Below are positions 1-5,449 of a DNA stretch of 5,449 nucleotides, in pieces (position 1 is the first letter of the stretch; the number at the start of each line of letters is the position of its first letter). A program made the translations under genes and the position numbers. The DNA lies in NCBI GenBank assembly GCA_028712915.1, contig JAQTPJ010000073.1:1-5449 (forward strand), written 5' to 3'. Under the pieces are notes generated by a model. The model saw nothing but the letters and a program-made list of their open reading frames with translations, was not told the DNA's origin and did not search any database. Source of the DNA: Candidatus Omnitrophota bacterium. GTDB lineage: Bacteria > Omnitrophota > Gorgyraeia > Velamenicoccales > JABMQK01.

Positions 1-645
1 TTTGACATTTTTTAAACTCCTTATAGCTTGTGCCATGTTTTTCGCTTTGAATATAAATGTTCCTGCCGCAAGCATGTTCGCCCCTGCCTCAACAACCATC
101 CCTGCGTTCAGGTTATTGATACCGCCATCTATCTCTATATCTTTCTTATAGATTTTTCTCAGTGATTTAATCTTAGGCACCACGCCTTCCATAAATTTCT
201 GGCCGCCGAATCCCGGATTTACCGTCATAACCAAAACCCAATCCACATATTTTAACAAAGGCGTTATTTTATTAAGCGGAGTGGGCGGATTAATAGCTAT
301 TGCCGGCCTTCTTGAACAACGCCTGATTTTATCTATAATCTTTTTCGATTTAGCAATGCTGAAACCCACGGCTTCTATGTGAAAACTTATAATATCAGAA
401 CCGGCGTCAGAAAATTCTTTTATAAAATCACCCGGATTGGCAATCATAAGGTGCGTATGTATAGGCAGGCTGGATGCTTGATTGATTTTTGAGACAACAT
501 CAGGGCCTATGGTTATGTTGGGGACAAAATTTCCATCCATAACATCTACGTGGAGAAAATCAGCGCCTGCCTTTTCGGCCTTCTTAACTTCTTGCGCCAA
601 CTTACCGAAATCAGCAGCCAATACCGACGGACCTACTTTAATCAT
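1..645 (-). CDS. rpe: Ribulose-phosphate 3-epimerase (3' end outside window)
   Basis: Rpe interconverts D-ribulose 5-phosphate and D-xylulose 5-phosphate in the pentose-phosphate pathway (and the Calvin cycle where present). The frame is open for 215 codons from the ATG at 645 to the left edge with no stop. As the family is about 215-230 residues, only a short tail should be missing. It is a TIM barrel with the expected metal ligands: His32 and Asp34 in FLHVDVMDGNFVPN (30-43), His65 in HTHLMI, and Asp173 in EIDGGIN (171-177). The hallmark MTVNPGFGGQKF (140-151) is intact, and SFHIEA (87-92) and INPPTP (118-123) also fit. The usual phosphate-binding AGS near the end reads AGT (194-196), a mild change. 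The start overlaps the nadD stop by 4 bases (ATGA), with AAAGGG 8 bases upstream inside nadD, so translation is probably coupled. Confidence 0.96.
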   Translation of the reverse strand, partial: MIKVGPSVLAADFGKLAQEVKKAEKAGADFLHVDVMDGNFVPNITIGPDVVSKINQASSLPIHTHLMIANPGDFIKEFSDAGSDIISFHIEAVGFSIAKSKKIIDKIRRCSRRPAIAINPPTPLNKITPLLKYVDWVLVMTVNPGFGGQKFMEGVVPKIKSLRKIYKKDIEIDGGINNLNAGMVVEAGANMLAAGTFIFKAKNMAQAIRSLKNVK

Positions 646-1208
646 TGGTAAAGCCCTTTCTCTTTGATATACCTATAAATCCTAAGCGGCATAAGGTAAC
701 GAATAGATTGACCCGCCTTAATTTTTTTTCTCACCATAGAAGAAGAAATATCCAGTTCTGTAATAGAAATCATCGCAATATTCCTGTTGGATTTCTTCAA
801 TCTGTATCCCGGGCGTTTCGCTAAAACAAATTTCGCCAGCGAAAGAATTTCATCGATAGACTTCCATCTTCTTATCTGCCCGGAGACATCCGAACCGCTG
901 ATAAAAAATAATGTCGCCTTAGGATAAATCTTCTTCAACTGCCTCAAAGTATCTATTAGAAAAGAACGCCCTTTCCTTTTTATCTCAATATCAGAAATCT
1001 CAAAACGCGGATTTCCCTTTATGGCCAACTTCACCATGTTGTATCTGTGCGATGCCGAGACTATACTGCAATCTTTCTTATGTGGCGGATAAAAACTTGG
1101 TATAAATATAACCTTATCCAGATTTAACTTCTCATACGCCTGCTGCGCCAATACTAAATGGCCAAAGTGTATGGGATTGAATGTCCCGCCAAAAATACCT
1201 ATCCGCAT
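642..1208 (-). CDS. nadD: Nicotinate-nucleotide adenylyltransferase
   Basis: NadD transfers AMP from ATP to nicotinate mononucleotide, giving deamido-NAD, the penultimate step of NAD synthesis. The 188 residues fit the family (about 190-215, here at the short end). The nucleotidyltransferase motif is clear: GIFGGTFNPIHFGHL (4-18) with HxGH at 14-17, followed by PPHK (41-44). FFISGSD (101-107) and Trp115 match the substrate-binding segment, and ISSSMVRKKI (154-163) is the second ATP-binding motif (ISSTxIR type). The start is firm upstream, because the codon directly before the ATG is an in-frame TAA. No Shine-Dalgarno sequence is seen in the 30 bases after proA; the nearest AGGAG lies inside the proA end, about 34 bases away. 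Its TGA stop overlaps the rpe start as ATGA. In many genomes rsfS follows nadD, but not here. Confidence 0.96.
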   Translation of the reverse strand: MRIGIFGGTFNPIHFGHLVLAQQAYEKLNLDKVIFIPSFYPPHKKDCSIVSASHRYNMVKLAIKGNPRFEISDIEIKRKGRSFLIDTLRQLKKIYPKATLFFISGSDVSGQIRRWKSIDEILSLAKFVLAKRPGYRLKKSNRNIAMISITELDISSSMVRKKIKAGQSIRYLMPLRIYRYIKEKGLYQ

Positions 1209-1238
1209 TTATATTGTTAAATTGGTGTTGCAACCGGA

Positions 1239-2507
1239 TTATCTCCTAATCTGGCCGCTTCCTTCAATAATATACTTATACGTAGTCAACTCTTCCAAAC
1301 CCATAGGACCGCGCGCATGCAGCTTATCAGTAGAGATGCCTATCTCTGCGCCCATACCAAACTGGTAGCCGTCCGTAAACCTCGTAGAAGCATTCACGAA
1401 TACGCAGGCGGAATCAATCTCCTTCAGAAACCTGCGGGCATTATTTTTGTCGTCGGTAACTATACTGTCTGAATGACGGGAGCCATACTTATTAATATGC
1501 TCTATCGCTTCATCCAGAGAATCAACCACCCTAACTGAAAGTATAAGGTCCAAATATTCCGTAGACCAATCTTTATCTTTTGCAGATTTTATGTTCTTGA
1601 GGTTCCTGGCTACTTTTTTAGTAAGGGCACAACCTCTAATTTCGCATCCGGCATCCTGCAGTTCTTTAATCATTGCCGGCAGAAACCTTACGGCCGCGTC
1701 CTTGTGCACTAAAAGCGTCTCCATGGCATTGCATACGCCCGGACGCTGAACTTTGGCATTAAAAACAATCCTATGAGCCATATTCAAATCCGCTTCCGAA
1801 TCCACATACACATGGCATATGCCCTTGTAATGCTTTATCACAGGAATCCTGGATTTGTTTTTTACCTCATTAATCAAACCCTCTCCTCCCCTGGGCATTA
1901 CCAAATCAATATAGTCGTCAAATTTTAAAAGCGCGTCCACTGCCTTACGCTCAGTAGAATCTATAAAACTAATACTGCCCTGCGCGATGCCGTTCTTCAT
2001 CGCTACCTTATTTAAAATATCGAATATTGCTTTGTTGGAATTCAAAGCATCGGAGCCGCCGCGCAAAATTACGCAGTTAGAAGACTTAAGGCATAATCCA
2101 ATACAATCGGCAGTCACATTCGGACGCGACTCATAAATTATAAGTATAACTCCTATGGGCACGCGCACCTTGGAAATCTTTAATCCGTTGGGCCGCTCCC
2201 ATGATTTAATCACTCCTCCGACGGGATCATCCAATTTAGACAATTCTATCAAAGAAGCGCTCATCTGTTGTATACGTGTTTCGTCAAGCGTAAGCCTATC
2301 GATAAATGCCGCGGATAATCTTTTCCTGCGCGCAGCCTCTAGGTCTTTCTTGTTGGCGGAAACAATCTTATTCTTTTCCTTAAGCAACGCATCTGCCATT
2401 TGGATTAAAATCCTATTTTTTACTACAGTATCCACCAGCGCAAGCTTAAAAGACGCCTCTTTGGCCAAAGACACTATCTTTTCTAATTTATTTTCTAATT
2501 TACCCAT
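1239..2507 (-). CDS. proA: Gamma-glutamyl phosphate reductase (glutamate-5-semialdehyde dehydrogenase)
   Basis: ProA reduces gamma-glutamyl phosphate with NADPH to glutamate-5-semialdehyde, which cyclises to pyrroline-5-carboxylate. It is the second step of proline synthesis. The 422 residues match the family length of about 415-420 and show the aldehyde dehydrogenase fold: VPIGVILIIYESRPNVTAD (116-134), CVILRGGSDA (145-154) near the nucleotide site, MPRGGEGLI (204-212), and the catalytic cysteine Cys259 in QRPGVCNAMET (254-264). The closing block GMGAEIGISTDKLHARGP (384-401), followed by MGLEELTTYKY, is a ProA hallmark. Only a weak AGGG 11 bases upstream precedes the start, so coupling to proB, 8 bases away, probably helps initiation. 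The third enzyme, ProC, is not in the window. Confidence 0.98.
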   Translation of the reverse strand: MGKLENKLEKIVSLAKEASFKLALVDTVVKNRILIQMADALLKEKNKIVSANKKDLEAARRKRLSAAFIDRLTLDETRIQQMSASLIELSKLDDPVGGVIKSWERPNGLKISKVRVPIGVILIIYESRPNVTADCIGLCLKSSNCVILRGGSDALNSNKAIFDILNKVAMKNGIAQGSISFIDSTERKAVDALLKFDDYIDLVMPRGGEGLINEVKNKSRIPVIKHYKGICHVYVDSEADLNMAHRIVFNAKVQRPGVCNAMETLLVHKDAAVRFLPAMIKELQDAGCEIRGCALTKKVARNLKNIKSAKDKDWSTEYLDLILSVRVVDSLDEAIEHINKYGSRHSDSIVTDDKNNARRFLKEIDSACVFVNASTRFTDGYQFGMGAEIGISTDKLHARGPMGLEELTTYKYIIEGSGQIRR

Positions 2508-2515
2508 GTTATTTT

Positions 2516-3598
2516 CTACCCTAGCAACACCATATTATCGCGGTGCACTACTTCCTTTTCCGCTCTTTTTCCTTTTATCTTATTTAAGTGATTACTGGAA
2601 TAATTAGCTATGCCTTTCGCCAAAACAACTCCGTCTTTATCTGTTATCTCTACAATCTCTTTCTCTGAAAATTCCCCCATGACATTTGTTACGCCCGGAG
2701 AAAGCAGACTGGCATTCTTATTTAAGATTGCTTTTTTTGCGCCATCATCGACGACAATCCTGCCTGACGATTTCGCGCCAAACCCAATCCAGTGTTTTCT
2801 CGACACTTTAAAACTATCAACCGCTTCAAAATAAGTTCCCGTGCCTTCTTCAGGATTAGAAAAGTCGATATTTAAATTATCGCTTAATCCATTGGCAAGC
2901 ACAACAGGAATGCCTACGTTAGTAGCAATTTTTATGGCGCTTATCTTGCTCTCCATGCCGCCGATACAAGTAGCGCCGTTTGTGCCGTTGGCAATTATTT
3001 CTATTTCCTTGGTAACGCTTTTCACTTTCTTTATCAAATCCATATAAGTCTTATTCTTTTTATCGTAAGTCCTGCATAATCCTTCCACATCGGATAAAAT
3101 TTCCAATCCATCTGCTTCAATCAACATAGCGACCAGCGCGGACAGCATGTCATTATCGCCAAACTTTATTTCGTCAACGGATATAGTGTCATTTTCGTTA
3201 ACAATCGGAACAACTTTTAATTCGAACAAATTCAAAATCGTGTTCTTTGCGTTTATATATCTTTTACGCTCATGAAAATCATCCCTAGTAAGCAGAATCT
3301 GCGCGCATTTTAGATTATACTTCTCGAAAATCCTGGTGTAAGCCTGCATCAGTATATTCTGGCCTATGGCTGCGGCGGCCTGCAGCTGGGAAAGTTTCGT
3401 CGGACGCCTGCTCAAACCCATATGGGATAAACCACAGGCAATAGCTCCGGAACTCACCAATACAACCTCTTTGCCCTGCGAGACCAATTCAGCGATATGC
3501 CTGACAATCCGCTCTAAATTAGACTCCGCCACCCTGGCTTTACCTTCGGTAAGCACGCTCGAGCCTACTTTAACTACTAACCTTTTTAACTTTTTCAT
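2516..3598 (-). CDS. proB: Glutamate 5-kinase
   Basis: ProB phosphorylates L-glutamate with ATP to gamma-glutamyl phosphate, the first and usually proline-inhibited step of proline synthesis in the cytoplasm. The 360 residues include an amino acid kinase domain (about 5-255) and a C-terminal PUA domain (about 276-350). Visible motifs are VVKVGSS with Lys10, VSSGAI (48-53), the glutamate/proline-site segment NENDTIS (134-140), FGDND (146-150), the nucleotide-side ILSDVEGL (167-174) and GGMESKI (213-219) with Lys218. The PUA part shows SGRIVVDDGAKKAIL and ends VHRDNMVLLG, as in E. coli ProB. The segment usually written GTGGM reads CIGGM here. The ATG lies inside the end of obgE, with TAGG 8 bases before it, and is supported by the family's N-terminus. 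proA follows 8 bases after the stop, so both enzymes that handle the labile intermediate are co-produced. Confidence 0.97.
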   Translation of the reverse strand: MKKLKRLVVKVGSSVLTEGKARVAESNLERIVRHIAELVSQGKEVVLVSSGAIACGLSHMGLSRRPTKLSQLQAAAAIGQNILMQAYTRIFEKYNLKCAQILLTRDDFHERKRYINAKNTILNLFELKVVPIVNENDTISVDEIKFGDNDMLSALVAMLIEADGLEILSDVEGLCRTYDKKNKTYMDLIKKVKSVTKEIEIIANGTNGATCIGGMESKISAIKIATNVGIPVVLANGLSDNLNIDFSNPEEGTGTYFEAVDSFKVSRKHWIGFGAKSSGRIVVDDGAKKAILNKNASLLSPGVTNVMGEFSEKEIVEITDKDGVVLAKGIANYSSNHLNKIKGKRAEKEVVHRDNMVLLG

Positions 3599-4538
3599 AT
3601 ATCTGGCCTATAAGAACATCTAAATTAATATTATCTTTCGCGGAAACTCCGATTATCCTCTTCTTAAATCTTGCCTTGAATCTTTCTAGGTTTTCTTTTG
3701 CCGGCTCTAAATCTATTTTATTAGCTACCAATACTTGCGGCTTGCTTAATATCTCCCTGGAATAAAATTCTAATTCCTTATTTAGGGTTTCGTAGTCTAC
3801 CAGGGGATCGCGCGTATCTACGCCAGCCATATCTACGATATGGACTAAAACTTTAGTCCTTTCTACGTGCCTCAGAAATTTATCGCCCAAGCCTTTGCCT
3901 AAATGAGCGCCCTCTATGAGCCCGGGGATATCTACAATCGTAAAACTATCATCGCCTACATTTACAACTCCTAAAACCGGCTCTTTGGTCGTAAAAGGAT
4001 ACGCAGCTATCTGCGGCCTTGCGCTGGATAATCTGGATATTAAGGTGGACTTGCCGGCATTGGGAAATCCTATTATTCCCACATCGGCAATTAACTTTAA
4101 ATCCAAAACCAGGGTTTTTACCTCGCCTGGTCTTCCCGGAGTCGCCTCTTTTCTTTCGTGATTACCCCATCCGCCCCTACCGCCTCTGGCAATAACTATT
4201 TCCTTGCCTTCTTTATCTAGATCTTCCAATAGGCAAGCTGACGGCTCGTCAAATATCTGAGTGCCAAGGGGGACTAAAACAACAATATCTTTGCCTTCTT
4301 TGCCTTTACGGGTATTACCTGAACCGTGCCTGCCGCGGCCTGCGGCGAACTCATGGCGATACTTAAAATCAAGAAGGGTAAAAACATTTCTCGACGCCTT
4401 TAAGACAATGCTGCCTCCGTTGCCTCCGTTGCCTCCGTCGGGCTTTTTTTTGCAGTTCATTTTGTCGCTATAAAAACTCCTGCAGCCGTCTCCGCCGTTT
4501 CCGCCCTTCACTACGATTTTAACCCTATCAATGAACAT
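3570..4538 (-). CDS. obgE: Obg family GTPase (CgtA)
   Basis: This is an Obg GTPase, a ribosome-associated protein acting in late 50S assembly and linked to the stringent response. Residues 1-155 form the glycine-rich Obg fold, with GGNGGDG (12-18) and DGGNGGNGG (34-42). The G domain follows: G1 GFPNAGKST (157-165), switch I around PFTTKEP (181-187), G3 DIPG (203-206), G4 NKID (273-276) and G5 SAK (299-301). At 322 residues it ends soon after the G domain, so it lacks the C-terminal OCT domain found in Bacillus Obg. The first loop reads SFYSDKMN instead of the common SFRREKY. The start follows an AGG 5 bases upstream that overlaps the rplU stop. Its last 29 bases, including the stop, overlap proB in another frame. 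Confidence 0.97.
   Translation of the reverse strand: MFIDRVKIVVKGGNGGDGCRSFYSDKMNCKKKPDGGNGGNGGSIVLKASRNVFTLLDFKYRHEFAAGRGRHGSGNTRKGKEGKDIVVLVPLGTQIFDEPSACLLEDLDKEGKEIVIARGGRGGWGNHERKEATPGRPGEVKTLVLDLKLIADVGIIGFPNAGKSTLISRLSSARPQIAAYPFTTKEPVLGVVNVGDDSFTIVDIPGLIEGAHLGKGLGDKFLRHVERTKVLVHIVDMAGVDTRDPLVDYETLNKELEFYSREILSKPQVLVANKIDLEPAKENLERFKARFKKRIIGVSAKDNINLDVLIGQIYEKVKKVSS
4412..4438 (-). repeat. Triple 9-base tandem repeat within obgE
   Basis: Three perfect copies of the 9-mer TGCCTCCGT (plus strand) lie head to tail at 4412-4420, 4421-4429 and 4430-4438. On the coding strand they encode the Gly-Gly-Asn repeats around residues 34-42 of the Obg fold. A run of eight A on the coding strand (4451-4444), within Lys30-Lys32, sits 5 bases upstream. 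The repeats follow protein sequence that is normally glycine-repetitive in this family, but exact DNA identity makes unit gain or loss by slippage plausible. Confidence 0.8.
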
Positions 4539-4544
4539 TTAAAC

Positions 4545-4868
4545 CTATTGTTTTTTCAGGCTGATTTCTTTAATCTTTACCCGACTGATATTCTGCCTAT
4601 GACCTATAGTTCTGTGGTAGCTTTTTCTGCGTTTATACTTATAGGTTGTTATCTTCTTGTCGCGCAAATTAGCTAATAATTCCGCCTTGACTTTAGCGCC
4701 CTTGATAAAAGGCTGGCCTATTAATACATCATCATTATCCACGCACAAAATGACATCGTCAAATGCCACTTCCTTCTTAGACTTTGACAAATCCAATCTT
4801 TCCACATCAATAATATCGCCTTTTTTAACCTTGTATTGCTTACTCCCTGTCTGAATCACAGCGTACAT
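4545..4868 (-). CDS. rplU: 50S ribosomal protein L21
   Basis: This encodes L21, a 23S rRNA-binding protein of the large ribosomal subunit. The 107 residues match the usual length of about 100-105. The N-terminus MYAVIQTGSKQYKVKKGD is the standard L21 opening, VLIGQPFIKGAKVKAELL (48-65) is the typical mid-section, and ITTYKYKRRKSYHRTIGHRQ (73-92) is the basic, rRNA-binding signature. The start is supported by AAGGAG 8 bases upstream. It is the first gene after the promoter at 4952-4980. Its TAG stop lies only 6 bases before the obgE ATG, and the AGG serving obgE overlaps that stop, suggesting coupled translation. In most bacteria rpmA (L27) follows rplU directly; here it does not. Confidence 0.98.
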   Translation of the reverse strand: MYAVIQTGSKQYKVKKGDIIDVERLDLSKSKKEVAFDDVILCVDNDDVLIGQPFIKGAKVKAELLANLRDKKITTYKYKRRKSYHRTIGHRQNISRVKIKEISLKKQ

Positions 4869-4947
4869 GTTATGTTCTCCTTTTTATTTTGCCTTAACTA
4901 ATTGAATAATATTAAGTTTAGTGCCTGGATTGATTAAGATAACGGGC
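4869..4947 (-). promoter_or_regulatory. rplU 5' leader, possibly structured
   Basis: This is the predicted untranslated leader between the promoter and the rplU ATG. It is A/T-rich. A weak hairpin can be drawn from AACTTAAT (4918-4911) against ATTAGTT (4902-4896) with one bulged base, and GCC (4947-4945) could pair with GGC at either 4925-4923 or 4893-4891. Many ribosomal protein operons have leaders bound by one of their own products, and an L21 leader family is known from Firmicutes. I cannot match this one to any known leader, so regulation here is only a suggestion. Confidence 0.25.
4877..4882 (-). promoter_or_regulatory. Ribosome binding site of rplU
   Basis: AAGGAG lies 8 bases before the rplU ATG, within a purine-rich AAAAAGGAGAA stretch. 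It is the strongest Shine-Dalgarno sequence in the window and fixes the rplU start. The downstream genes have weaker sites: AGG 5 bases before obgE, TAGG 8 before proB, AGGG 11 before proA and AAAGGG 8 before rpe. Confidence 0.85.
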
Positions 4948-4951
4948 TATA

Positions 4952-4980
4952 AATATAACACATAAAGAAGCCAGCGTCAA
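4952..4980 (-). promoter_or_regulatory. Sigma70-type promoter for rplU and downstream genes
   Basis: Reading the minus strand, TTGACG (4980-4975, five of six consensus bases) is followed by an exact 17-base spacer and TATATT (4957-4952, five of six consensus bases). Transcription would begin near 4947-4944, giving a leader of roughly 75-80 bases before rplU. It is the only good promoter-like pair seen between genes, in the only sizeable intergenic gap. It fits separate, strong expression of rplU and the five genes behind it, with read-through from rng as a possible second source. Confidence 0.75.
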
Positions 4981-5001
4981 CACTTTCAATAAAACCGCCT
5001 G

Positions 5002-5040
5002 CCGCTTTCTAATAATTTAGATTTTTGATAAAAAAAGCGG
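5002..5040. repeat. Compact palindromic element, three-way-junction-like, just after rng
   Basis: Four bases beyond the rng stop lies a 39-base segment in which every base can be assigned to a stem or a hairpin loop. The outer arms CCGCTT (5040-5035) and AAGCGG (5007-5002) pair. Inside them are two back-to-back hairpins: TTTTT-ATC-AAAAA (5034-5022) and TCTAA-ATTA-TTAGA (5021-5008). No base is left over at the junction. On the minus strand the next bases are CAGGCGGTTTTATT, so there is no immediate U-tract and it is not a textbook intrinsic terminator. It could be a 3'-end stabilising or processing structure for the rng transcript. The inner stems are A/T-rich and weak, so chance is a real possibility. 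Confidence 0.45.
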
Positions 5041-5044
5041 GGAA

Positions 5045-5449
5045 TTAGGAAATTTTTATATCTTCTATATGCAGGTTTTCCTGAGGGATTATATTGATTC
5101 TTTTCCTAAATTCTCTCTCTAGCTGCCTAATGGAATTTCTATTTTCGGATAGCACCTTCTTTGCCACGTCCGGATGAAGCGCTACGGTTACCGTCCGTAA
5201 TTTAAGGTTAGCCAAGGAATTACGCAGGCTCCTCAAAACATACCCTACCATAGAAACCTCTGACTTCACTTTACCCCTGCCATGGCAATAACTGCACTCT
5301 TTATAGGATAGGCTTTCAATGGACCTGTGTACCCTTTCACGCGTCATCTCTACCAAGCCAAGGCGGGATATCCCTACCACATCTGTCTTTGCCTTGTCCT
5401 CAGTAAGAGCCATCTTTAATGTCCTAAGCAGTTTCCTCCTATTATATTC
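5045..5449 (-). CDS. rng: Ribonuclease E/G family protein, C-terminal part (5' end outside window)
   Basis: The last 134 codons and the TAA stop of an RNase E/G family endoribonuclease are visible. In this family the enzyme cleaves single-stranded RNA in rRNA maturation and mRNA decay. The fragment begins EYNRRKLLRTLK and continues through DKAKTDVVGISRLGLVEMTR, typical of the region just after the catalytic DNase I-like domain. The CSYC pair (fragment residues 52-55), followed by HGRGKVKS, matches the family's CxxC zinc-link, which joins subunits in E. coli RNase E. The tail, ending in LHIEDIKIS, resembles the small domain of RNase G, with no long RNase E-type degradosome scaffold. The catalytic aspartates and S1 domain lie outside the window. 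An internal ATG at 5413 is not taken as the start, because the frame stays open to the edge and the upstream residues fit the family. RNase G rather than E is inferred from the short C-terminus. Confidence 0.93.
   Translation of the reverse strand, partial: EYNRRKLLRTLKMALTEDKAKTDVVGISRLGLVEMTRERVHRSIESLSYKECSYCHGRGKVKSEVSMVGYVLRSLRNSLANLKLRTVTVALHPDVAKKVLSENRNSIRQLEREFRKRINIIPQENLHIEDIKIS

Noticed and set aside
2..35. Plus-strand TTGACA near the left edge as a promoter -35 box
   Set aside because: It lies antisense within the end of rpe, has no well-spaced TATAAT-like partner and no plus-strand gene to serve.
2155..2607. 150-codon open frame on the plus strand
   Set aside because: It lies antisense to the 5' half of proA and the end of proB, both with clear family motifs. 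It shows no recognisable domain or convincing ribosome binding site; it is a shadow of the coding frame opposite.
3366..4473. Several 65-85 codon plus-strand open frames across proB and obgE
   Set aside because: All are antisense to well-conserved coding sequence and have low-complexity, compositionally odd translations (for example proline-rich complements of the Gly-rich Obg fold).
4995..5047. Intrinsic terminator after rng
   Set aside because: The best stem (CCGCTT/AAGCGG) is followed on the minus strand by CAGGCGG, not a U-run. The TTTTATT after the second GCGG has only a 4-base-pair partner available. Termination here remains unproven.
5411..5440. ATG at 5413 with AGGAGG at 5440-5435 as a separate small gene start
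   Set aside because: The spacing is 21 bases, too long. The frame remains open upstream to the window edge, and the upstream residues (RRKLLRTL) match RNase E/G, so this is an internal methionine.

Overview
The window is a compact bacterial housekeeping locus. All seven genes lie on the minus strand, so transcription runs from right to left. In transcription order they are: the C-terminal part of a ribonuclease E/G family gene (cut by the right edge), rplU (ribosomal protein L21), obgE (ribosome-associated GTPase), proB (glutamate 5-kinase), proA (gamma-glutamyl phosphate reductase), nadD (nicotinate-nucleotide adenylyltransferase) and rpe (ribulose-phosphate 3-epimerase, cut by the left edge just before its stop). 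No plus-strand gene, mobile element, tRNA, rRNA or CRISPR array is visible.

Layout from right to left: the rng end (5449-5045) is followed by a 176-base intergenic region. This holds a compact palindromic element directly after the rng stop, a near-consensus sigma70-type promoter (TTGACG, 17 bases, TATATT) pointing into rplU, a leader of about 75-80 bases and a good AAGGAG ribosome binding site. From rplU onward the six genes form one tight unit: 6 bases between rplU and obgE, a 29-base overlap of obgE and proB, 8 bases between proB and proA, 30 bases between proA and nadD, and a 4-base ATGA overlap of nadD and rpe. A single promoter with translational coupling could drive all six.

Functionally the unit joins ribosome biogenesis (L21, Obg) to the first two steps of proline synthesis (ProB, ProA), a late NAD synthesis step (NadD) and the pentose-phosphate pathway (Rpe). 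The rng-rplU-obgE-proB-proA-nadD order is a familiar bacterial arrangement. Two usual members are missing: rpmA (L27), normally between rplU and obgE, and rsfS, often directly after nadD, where rpe stands here. The moderate, A+T-leaning composition, lysine-rich proteins and gene order would suit an uncultured lineage such as Omnitrophota, but that assignment is a low-confidence impression.

I found no clearly new biological system. The observations most worth a second look are the absent rpmA, the fully paired three-way-junction-like palindrome after rng, and the A8 run plus triple 9-base repeat inside obgE.
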